A DNA stretch of 20,769 nucleotides, from positions 1 through 20,769 of the forward strand of contig JALFIK010000206.1 in the NCBI GenBank assembly GCA_022776205.1. The letters are read 5' to 3'. The notes under the pieces were generated by a model. The model searched no databases. It had not been told where the DNA came from and saw only the letters and a program-made list of their open reading frames with translations. Made by a program: the position numbers and the translations under genes. This DNA is from Eubacterium sp. (GTDB lineage Bacteria; Bacillota; Clostridia; Lachnospirales; Lachnospiraceae). Position 1 is the stretch's first letter; the number at the start of each line of letters is the position of its first letter. Positions 14,491-20,769 of the stretch are shown piece by piece.

Positions 14491-15368
14491 CTTCTTTTTA
14501 TGATGCAAAAGATGTTCCTTACACCGTTTTTGGAAAGAAAGTGACAACAAAGAAGAAAAAAGAAAAAGCTTCCGATGTTGTTTTGTACAACGATACTTTT
14601 GAAGTGGATACCGAAAGTTATATGAATACAGAAAAGAAAAAGCTTTCAAAAAGAACCCGCGTAGCACTTCTGCTTCTGCTTATCGTCATTCCGGTGACCG
14701 TTGTCTTTGGAGCCATGGCCTGGAAGGGAGATATCAGCGGAATCAATGAAATCATGGGAGGAAAAATCTACTATGGAATCAGTCTTTTCCTTATGATCTA
14801 TGCCATGATTCCGTTTTTCATGGTTTTTGAAGGAAGAAAACCACAGGCAAGGGAGCTGATTGTTCTGGCTTCTCTGGCAGCTCTTGCCTGTGCGGGCCGG
14901 GCAGCATTTTTCATGGTGCCGAGCTTTAAACCGGTAGTGGCGGTAGTAATTATCAGTGGTATTGCCTTTGGCGGGGAAGCAGGTTTTCTGGTAGGAGCAG
15001 TTACCATGCTTGTCAGTAACTTTTTATTCGGACAGGGACCATGGACACCGTGGCAGATGTTCACCTGCGGATTTATTGGCTTTTTATCCGGAATACTTCA
15101 TCAGAAGGGGCTGCTTCCATCCAAACGGCTTTCTCTTTGTATTTATGGCTTTCTTGTAACATTTATGATCTATGGCGGAATTATGAATCTTGCCGCCTTA
15201 TTTATGAGTGTGTATGATATTACATGGGAAGGGGTTCTGGCTGTATATATCTCCGGAGTTCCGGTTGATCTGGTTCATGCTTCTTCCACATTTATTTTCC
15301 TCTGGTTTGGTGCGAAGCCACTTCTTGAAAAACTGCAGAGAATCAAGGTGAAATACGGATTGCTTTGA
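14445..15368 (+). CDS. ECF transporter substrate-binding S component
   Basis: Integral membrane protein of 307 residues. A lysine-rich cytosolic N-terminal extension of about 70 residues precedes six or so membrane helices (about 73-93, 106-127, 132-150, 155-190, 203-222, 230-255 and a final one near 270-290). The segment SGIAFGGEAGFLVGAVTMLVSN followed by FGQGPWTPWQM is typical of S components, and the gene lies in one operon with EcfT and the ATPase. S components set substrate specificity. This one resembles S components proposed for cobalamin (CbrT-like), but I cannot assign the substrate from sequence. The start at ATG 14445 overlaps the ATPase gene by 46 bases with only GGTGG upstream; a later start near M61 (14625) is possible but would drop a plausible conserved-looking extension. 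High confidence in the class, low in the ligand. Confidence 0.85.
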   Translation: MSDAGEIRKQNREFLTSFYDAKDVPYTVFGKKVTTKKKKEKASDVVLYNDTFEVDTESYMNTEKKKLSKRTRVALLLLLIVIPVTVVFGAMAWKGDISGINEIMGGKIYYGISLFLMIYAMIPFFMVFEGRKPQARELIVLASLAALACAGRAAFFMVPSFKPVVAVVIISGIAFGGEAGFLVGAVTMLVSNFLFGQGPWTPWQMFTCGFIGFLSGILHQKGLLPSKRLSLCIYGFLVTFMIYGGIMNLAALFMSVYDITWEGVLAVYISGVPVDLVHASSTFIFLWFGAKPLLEKLQRIKVKYGLL

Positions 15369-15406
15369 CCAGAGTGTAATAATAACAAAGAAAAAGGAGA
15401 GGGAAA

Positions 15407-16435
15407 ATGGGAGGAAAGAATACAACAGAGTACATTCCGGAATGCAGATCCATGAATTTTTCTGTATACTCCGGAATGCTTGACCGGTATAAAGACAGCG
15501 AAGATATTATGAAGTCCTGTCAGGATGGCGGTCTGAATGGCCTTGAGGTAATTCTTGCGGGCGAGTCGGATCAGGGAAAGATAAAACCTGAGATGGTGAA
15601 TGGAGTTCATCTTTATTTTCACATTTTCTGGATGGATTTCTGGAAAGGTGATTATGACCGTCTGGACCGGGAGTTTGATTCCCGTCAGCAGTGGATTGAT
15701 TATTACGGGGGAACGGACAGGGAATGTTATCTGAATTGTCTCCGGAGAGATCTTGATTATGCAGAAAAAATCGGGGCCAAATATGTGGTTTTTCATGTTT
15801 CTGAAGTAACTTTAAGGGAAAGCTATACTTATCAATACAAATATACAAATGAAGAAGTAATTGATGCATCCCTGGAAGTCATCAATACCCTTCTTGATGA
15901 AAGAGAATATCCTTTTGATTTTCTTGTGGAAAATCTCTGGTGGAGTGGTCTTACGATGAAGGAACCAGCTCTCACCAAAAAGCTTGTGGAGGGAATTCAC
16001 AGCAGTCATAAGGGAATTATGTTAGATACGGGACATTTTATGAACACGAACAGTGATTTAAAAACCCCGGAGGATGCGGTTGCCTATATTAACCAGATGT
16101 TAGATGCCCATGAGGAAGCAGGATTTCCAATTACTGACTGGATTAAGGGATTACATTTGCAAATGTCTCTCAGTGGGGATTATGTAAAAAAACAGAAGGC
16201 GGACTGGAAGGAGCAGCCAATCGATTTTGACAATGTTCCTTTTTATGACCTGTTTCAGCTTGCCTACCAGCATGCCTGTGATATCGATCTTCACCAGCCA
16301 TTTTGCGGTCAGGGGGTAAAAGAACTGATAAATCGTATAAAACCTGATTATGTAACATTTGAATATCAGCAAAACAGCAGAGAAGAATATGAAGGATTTG
16401 TAAAGAAACAGAGTGCACTTCTCGGTTATATTTAA
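15407..16435 (+). CDS. Xylose isomerase-like TIM-barrel protein (sugar phosphate isomerase/epimerase family)
   Basis: A 342-residue cytosolic protein of the AP-endonuclease-2/xylose-isomerase-like TIM-barrel family, whose members isomerise or epimerise sugars or related polyols using a divalent metal. Probable metal and catalytic residues are E175 in LVENLW, D207 and H210 in MLDTGHF, H250 in KGLHLQM and E319 in TFEYQ; VVFHVSE at about 130 is another barrel strand. GGAGAGGG stands before the ATG. It is 38 bases after the S-component gene with no terminator between, and is the last gene of the operon: a strong terminator follows. It may act on the imported compound or a part of it, or simply be co-regulated. 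The substrate is unknown. Confidence 0.85.
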   Translation: MGGKNTTEYIPECRSMNFSVYSGMLDRYKDSEDIMKSCQDGGLNGLEVILAGESDQGKIKPEMVNGVHLYFHIFWMDFWKGDYDRLDREFDSRQQWIDYYGGTDRECYLNCLRRDLDYAEKIGAKYVVFHVSEVTLRESYTYQYKYTNEEVIDASLEVINTLLDEREYPFDFLVENLWWSGLTMKEPALTKKLVEGIHSSHKGIMLDTGHFMNTNSDLKTPEDAVAYINQMLDAHEEAGFPITDWIKGLHLQMSLSGDYVKKQKADWKEQPIDFDNVPFYDLFQLAYQHACDIDLHQPFCGQGVKELINRIKPDYVTFEYQQNSREEYEGFVKKQSALLGYI

Positions 16436-16459
16436 ATAACGAAACGGAGTTTTATATTG

Positions 16460-16507
16460 AATTCCCCGGACAATTGTGATAATCTAGTCTGGGGAATTTT
16501 GTTTTTT
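16460..16507 (+). terminator. Terminator of the ECF operon
   Basis: AATTCCCCGGAC (16460-16471) pairs with GTCTGGGGAATT (16487-16498), twelve pairs with one G-U, followed by TTG and a six-T run. It separates the ECF operon from plsX-rnc-smc. Confidence 0.9.
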
Positions 16508-16523
16508 CCAAAGATACCCATAT

Positions 16524-16579
16524 TATAATAAAGTATTCTCGGAAAGTTTTTTTCTCAAATGATTTTCCGAGAGTACTTT
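16524..16579 (+). promoter_or_regulatory. -10 element plus 16-pair stem-loop before plsX-rnc-smc
   Basis: TATAAT at 16524-16529 (no good -35 seen) touches an inverted repeat: positions 16530-16545 pair with 16564-16579 in 16 consecutive pairs including one G-U, with up to three weaker inner pairs. It ends 21 bases before the plsX start, just upstream of the ribosome site. It may be an operator at the start of transcription, or an mRNA stem. Confidence 0.6.
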
Positions 16580-16600
16580 CCAGAAAGGAAAGGAGAAACA

Positions 16601-17644
16601 ATGGAATATAAAGCAGTGATCGCCCTGGATGCCATGGGCGGAGATAATGCGCCGATGGAAATTGTCAAAGGGGCTGTAGATGCGGTCAAGGAAAAAAAGG
16701 ATATTAAAATAATCCTTTACGGAGACAAAGAGCGAGTTGAAAAGGAACTTGAAAAGTACGAATATGAGAAAGACCAGATAAAGATTGTCCATACGACGGA
16801 GGAAATAAGCTGTAATGAGGCACCGGCCATGGCAATCAAAAAAAAGAAAGATTCATCCCTGGTCGTAGCAATCCGGTCTGTAAGAAACGGGGAATGCGAT
16901 GCGGTTATTTCCGCAGGAAGCTCCGGTGCTGTTCTGGTAGGAGGCCAGATTCTTGTTGGAAAAGGAAAGGGAGTAAAGAGGGCACCCCTTGCACCTCTTA
17001 TCCCAACGGAGAAGGGGATTTCCCTTCTGATCGACTGTGGAGCAAACGTGGATGCTCGTCCGGAGCATTTGCTCCAGTTTGCGCAGATGGGTTCTATTTA
17101 TATGGAAGATGTTATAGGAATAAAGAAACCAAAAGTTGCCATTGTAAATATCGGTGTGGAAGAAGCGAAGGGTAACGCACTGGTGAAAGAAACCTATCCA
17201 CTATTAAAAGCATGTAAAAATATTAACTTTATCGGCAGTATTGAGGCAAGAGATATCCCGAAGGGAGATGCAGATGTGATTGTGACAGAGGCCTTTGTCG
17301 GAAATGTTATTTTAAAACTGGAAGAAGGGCTTGCAAGCACCCTTGTTCATAAAATTAAAGAAGGTATGATGTCAACAACCAGAAGCAAACTGGGTGCTCT
17401 TCTTGTGAAACCGGCTTTAAAAGAGACACTCAAGACGTTCGATGCGTCTGAATATGGCGGAGCACCTCTTCTCGGGCTGAAAGGCCTGGTGGTTAAAATC
17501 CACGGAAGTGCCACAGCGAAAGAGACGAAAAATGCTATTTTCCAGTGTGTAACCTTTAAAGAGCAGAACATCAATGAAAAAATCGTCTCCCATCTTTCTG
17601 CAGAAGTGGAAAAAGAAAAGCAGGAAACAGGAGGCGACAAATAA
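16601..17644 (+). CDS. plsX: Phosphate acyltransferase PlsX
   Basis: Peripheral membrane enzyme that converts acyl-ACP and phosphate to acyl phosphate for glycerolipid synthesis. The 347-residue length is standard. Landmarks: IALDAMGGDNAP at the N terminus, CNEAPAMAIKKKKDSSL, SAGSSGAVLVGG, LIDCGANVDARPEHL, EAKGNALVKE and VTEAFVGNVILK near residues 225-240. I chose ATG 16601 because AAAGGAAAGGAG precedes it and the product then starts like other PlsX; an ATG at 16559 in the stem-loop was rejected. The stop codon is directly followed by the rnc start. Many relatives have acpP between plsX and rnc; it is missing here. Confidence 0.96.
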   Translation: MEYKAVIALDAMGGDNAPMEIVKGAVDAVKEKKDIKIILYGDKERVEKELEKYEYEKDQIKIVHTTEEISCNEAPAMAIKKKKDSSLVVAIRSVRNGECDAVISAGSSGAVLVGGQILVGKGKGVKRAPLAPLIPTEKGISLLIDCGANVDARPEHLLQFAQMGSIYMEDVIGIKKPKVAIVNIGVEEAKGNALVKETYPLLKACKNINFIGSIEARDIPKGDADVIVTEAFVGNVILKLEEGLASTLVHKIKEGMMSTTRSKLGALLVKPALKETLKTFDASEYGGAPLLGLKGLVVKIHGSATAKETKNAIFQCVTFKEQNINEKIVSHLSAEVEKEKQETGGDK

Positions 17645-18340
17645 ATGAGAACAGAGAGATTTCATGAACTGGAGGAAAAAATCGGTTATTCCTTTCAAAA
17701 CAAACGGCTTCTTGCCCTGGCGCTGACTCACAGTTCTTATGCCAATGAACAGAGGGGAAGAAAAAAAGCAAACAACGAAAGACTGGAGTTTCTCGGAGAT
17801 GCTGTACTGGAAATCACCATATCCGACTATCTTTACAAACAGTATCCTTCTTATGACGAGGGGAAGTTGACGAAATTGCGGTCAAGCCTGGTGTGTGAAT
17901 ATACTCTGGCAATCTGTGCCCGGGATGTTGCCCTCGGAGATTATCTTTTTTTAAGCAAGGGAGAAGACATTACGGGCGGAAGGGAGAGAGATTCTATTCT
18001 TTCCGATGCTTTTGAGGCATTGATCGGTGCGATTTATCTTGACGGAGGGATGGATAAAGTATCCTGTTTCATTCATAATCATCTGTTAAAAGATGTGGAA
18101 GATAAGACCCTCTTTTATGATGCGAAGACAATTTTACAGGAAATGGTGCAGGCAAGGCAGGAGTCCCATTTACAATATGTCCTCACAAAGGAAAGCGGTC
18201 CGGATCATAATAAAGAATTTACGGTGGAAGCCAGAATAGGTGGAAAACCGTACGCTCAGGGTACGGGCAAGACGAAAAAAGGTGCGGAACAGATTGCTGC
18301 CTATCAAACCATACTACTGTTAAAAAAACAGCAGGTGTAG
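17645..18340 (+). CDS. rnc: Ribonuclease III
   Basis: Endonuclease that cuts double-stranded RNA, needed for rRNA maturation and mRNA turnover; acts as a homodimer in the cytosol. At 231 residues it is a standard bacterial class I enzyme. The catalytic signature NERLEFLGDAVL (residues 44-55) has E45, E48 and D52; E72 and the SDAFEALIGA motif with D121 and E124 complete the acidic centre. A double-stranded RNA-binding domain occupies about 155-228 with the GTGKTKKGAEQIAA end. The ATG abuts the plsX stop with no gap, and smc begins two bases after the rnc stop, so the genes are translationally coupled. Confidence 0.96.
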   Translation: MRTERFHELEEKIGYSFQNKRLLALALTHSSYANEQRGRKKANNERLEFLGDAVLEITISDYLYKQYPSYDEGKLTKLRSSLVCEYTLAICARDVALGDYLFLSKGEDITGGRERDSILSDAFEALIGAIYLDGGMDKVSCFIHNHLLKDVEDKTLFYDAKTILQEMVQARQESHLQYVLTKESGPDHNKEFTVEARIGGKPYAQGTGKTKKGAEQIAAYQTILLLKKQQV

Positions 18341-18341
18341 T

Positions 18342-20769
18342 ATGTATTTAAAAAGTATAGAAATAAACGGGTTTAAATCTTTTGCCAACAAGATTGTATT
18401 TGAATTTCCCCAGGGAATTACCGGAATTGTCGGACCAAACGGCAGTGGGAAAAGTAATATCGGAGACGCAGTCCGATGGGTTCTGGGAGAACAAAGTGCA
18501 AAACAGCTCCGTGGTTCGAAGATGGAAGATGTCATTTTCTCAGGCACTCAGAATCGGAAACCCATGGGATTTGCCTATGTGGCAATCACTTTTGAAAATT
18601 CTAACCGGATCATTCCTCTTGATTATGAGGAAGTGACGGTGGCAAGACGAGTTTACCGTTCCGGAGAGAGTGAATATCTATTAAACGGATCTTTATGCCG
18701 GCGTCGGGATATTGTAGAACTATTTTATGACACGGGAATTGGAAAAGAAGGGTATTCCATTATCGGTCAGGGCCAGGTCGAAAAAATTTTAAGTGGAAAG
18801 ATCGAAGACAGCAGGGAGCTTTTTGACGAGGCGGCCGGTATTGCCAAATATAAGAAAAATCGTGCAGTAACCCAGCATTCCCTGGAACAGGAACGGCAGA
18901 ATCTTGAGCGCGTGACAGATATTTTATCAGAGCTTGAGAAACAGGTTGGCCCTCTCGAGGTCCAGAGTCAAAAAGCCAGAGAGTATCTGAAACTGCGAGA
19001 TGAGGAAAAAGATCTGGATCTTCATCTGTTTTTATATGATTTTGATACGCTTACTGAGGAACAAAAAGAGAAAGAAAGACAACTGAAAATAGTTGCCGGC
19101 GATTTAGAGGAAACAAGAAAACGATACGAGGAAATCAAGGGAAAAAATGCTTATTTTCAGAAACAGACAGAAGAAATTACCCACCGGTTGGAAAAGGAAG
19201 AAGAAAATTTAAATACCGAAAAAGAAAAGCGGGAAGAGATAGAAAACCAGATTCTCATTCTTTCTCACAAAATAGATTCGAACCTCCTTCTTCTTTCTCA
19301 TTATGACGAGATGGAAAAAGAAAATCTCGAGGAAGAAAAGAAGAGAGCGACAAATCTTGAAAATTTAGCGACAGAGGAGACGGAAAAACAAACGGTTCTT
19401 CTTGCCAAAGAAAAAGAGCTTCAACAACTTACCTTCCGGCTGGAAGAAGCACAAAATGAGAAGACAGAACTTGAGCAGAAGGTCAACCGGGAAAATGAGC
19501 AGTTATTTTCAATTATGAACAGCAGTTCCGATACGAAAGAAAAGCTTGGACGCTACAATGCTCTCGAAGAACAGCTCGAAATTCGAAATGCAGAATATAA
19601 CAGCCGTTATCTATCCTTTAATACAGAACGGAAGGAATATGAGAAAAATGTGGAAATACTCCGGGGAAAAAAAGAGGAAGCCTTTGCTCTGTATGCAAAA
19701 TATGAAACAGATTATGAGAAACTTCTTGATCAAAAAGCGGATTTAGAAGAGAAAGAAGGCCGGGGACGCAGAGAGGCAGACCAGCTTAATCAGGATTATC
19801 TCCGTGCCCGTTCACGGTATGAAACTCTTTTCAATATCCAAGAAAACTATGAAGGCTACAACCAGTCGATTCGACGGGTAATGGAACAAAAAAAAGAAAA
19901 TCCGGGAATTATCGGTGTTGTTGCAGACATTGTTTCTTTGCCGCAAAAATATGAGACGGCCATTGAAATCGCCCTGGGCGGAGCATTGCAGAATATTGTG
20001 ACCACAGACAGTGATGTGGCAAAAAAAATGATTGGTTTTTTGAAAAAAAACCGATTTGGCCGGGCAACTTTTCTGCCCCTCACAAATATTCGTCGGAAAA
20101 ATTCTTCTATTTCTCCGGCGGTACTTCGGGAAGAAGGTGTCATTGGAATAGCGAGCACACTGGTGACAGTGGAAGATCGATTTTTGCCATTAATGGAATC
20201 TCTTCTTGGGAGAACAGTTGTAGTCGATACAATTGATCATGCCCTTGCTCTTTCTGGAAAATATCATTTTACCCTTCGCCTTGTTACTCTTGAGGGCGAA
20301 CTGTTAAATCCAGGAGGTGCCATCACCGGAGGAGCTTTTCGTCACTCCGGTAATCTTCTTGGACGAAAAAGAGAACTCGAAGAGTGGAAAGAAAGCATGG
20401 AGACGTCAAAAGAGAGATGGAAGAAAGTCAACGAAAATCTGACGGAAATTCGTAAAGCGAAGGAACAGATGATTCAACAAATTGAGAAGGACAAGCAGAC
20501 TCTAGATGATGCCGCTCTGAAACTGCACGATCTGGAAAATCAGATTCCGGTCATGGAAGAAAAGAAAAAAACTCTTCAGAACAGAATTGCTTCTCTTAAA
20601 GAGGAGCATCGGGTTTTAATATCCCAGATGGAAGAAATCCGTGAACAAAAAGCAAAGCTGTTAAAAAATCAGGAAGACAATAAACAGATTCATGAAAAAA
20701 ATACTTCGGTACTTGATTCCTTAAAACGGAAACTTTCTGAACTGAATGATAAAATTAAAGAACTTGAAA
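18342..20769 (+). CDS. smc: Chromosome segregation protein SMC (5' part, runs off the window)
   Basis: Condensin ATPase that organises the chromosome with ScpA/ScpB. The frame is open from ATG 18342 to the window end (809 codons, about two thirds of a normal SMC). Residues 1-165 hold the N-terminal ATPase half: MYLKSIEINGFKSFA, Walker A GPNGSGKSN at 31-39, the Q-loop in WVLGEQSAK, and IIGQGQVEKIL. A long Glu/Lys-rich coiled coil covers about 170-500. The hinge is at about 505-670 (from GYNQSIRRVMEQ to PGGAITGGAF), after which the returning coiled coil begins. The signature motif and Walker B lie beyond the window. There are no interruptions in the visible part. Confidence 0.97.
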   Translation, partial: MYLKSIEINGFKSFANKIVFEFPQGITGIVGPNGSGKSNIGDAVRWVLGEQSAKQLRGSKMEDVIFSGTQNRKPMGFAYVAITFENSNRIIPLDYEEVTVARRVYRSGESEYLLNGSLCRRRDIVELFYDTGIGKEGYSIIGQGQVEKILSGKIEDSRELFDEAAGIAKYKKNRAVTQHSLEQERQNLERVTDILSELEKQVGPLEVQSQKAREYLKLRDEEKDLDLHLFLYDFDTLTEEQKEKERQLKIVAGDLEETRKRYEEIKGKNAYFQKQTEEITHRLEKEEENLNTEKEKREEIENQILILSHKIDSNLLLLSHYDEMEKENLEEEKKRATNLENLATEETEKQTVLLAKEKELQQLTFRLEEAQNEKTELEQKVNRENEQLFSIMNSSSDTKEKLGRYNALEEQLEIRNAEYNSRYLSFNTERKEYEKNVEILRGKKEEAFALYAKYETDYEKLLDQKADLEEKEGRGRREADQLNQDYLRARSRYETLFNIQENYEGYNQSIRRVMEQKKENPGIIGVVADIVSLPQKYETAIEIALGGALQNIVTTDSDVAKKMIGFLKKNRFGRATFLPLTNIRRKNSSISPAVLREEGVIGIASTLVTVEDRFLPLMESLLGRTVVVDTIDHALALSGKYHFTLRLVTLEGELLNPGGAITGGAFRHSGNLLGRKRELEEWKESMETSKERWKKVNENLTEIRKAKEQMIQQIEKDKQTLDDAALKLHDLENQIPVMEEKKKTLQNRIASLKEEHRVLISQMEEIREQKAKLLKNQEDNKQIHEKNTSVLDSLKRKLSELNDKIKELE

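Noticed and set aside
14230..14667. A 145-codon open frame on the minus strand
   Set aside because: It is antisense to the ATPase/S-component overlap, has no ribosome site and an implausible composition.

Overview
The window looks like chromosomal DNA of an AT-rich Bacillota of the Clostridia, most like the Lachnospiraceae. Supporting signs are the HrcA/CIRCE-controlled groESL, the plsX-rnc-smc order, DUF1836 and DegV proteins, fused ECF ATPases, AGGAGG-type ribosome binding sites and frequent U-tailed hairpin terminators. No phage, transposon, CRISPR array, rRNA or tRNA is visible. All strong genes are on the plus strand except one degV. No stretch longer than 300 bases lacks a gene.

Layout. 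(1) 43-2380: a dihydropyrimidinase/hydantoinase followed by a Cof-type HAD phosphatase. (2) 2381-3470: an intergenic region that may encode a short RNA, then degV on the minus strand. Its promoter carries three copies of a short palindrome. (3) 3603-4682: a two-gene regulatory unit, DUF1836 plus MarR. (4) 4692-6930: groES-groEL with a strong promoter, leader hairpins and a CIRCE operator. The groEL frame is broken by a TAA at codon 104. (5) 6952-8619: an unusual tandem AraC/GyrI-like regulator. (6) 8670-16507: a six-gene operon encoding an ECF transporter and two exported proteins. (7) 16524 to the end: plsX, rnc and the first part of smc.

The most interesting part is the operon at 8808-16435. 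It encodes an exported, membrane-anchored alpha/alpha-toroid protein (terpenoid-cyclase/prenyltransferase-like repeats plus a Big_2 Ig-like domain) and a lipoprotein ending in a DUF4430 (transcobalamin C-terminal-like) domain. These are followed by EcfT, a fused EcfA-EcfA' ATPase, an S component and a xylose-isomerase-like TIM-barrel protein. An alpha/alpha barrel plus a DUF4430-like beta domain is the two-domain plan of animal intrinsic factor and transcobalamin. Here the two halves are separate surface proteins next to an ECF importer. I infer a Gram-positive surface capture system, possibly for a corrinoid, feeding the importer. The substrate is not proven and no cobalamin riboswitch is visible. 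The operon promoter is overlapped by a large palindrome that is a good operator candidate.

The other observations are regulatory: the broken groEL, a candidate small RNA with an unpaired CCU-rich segment, and a long stem-loop just before the plsX-rnc-smc operon.
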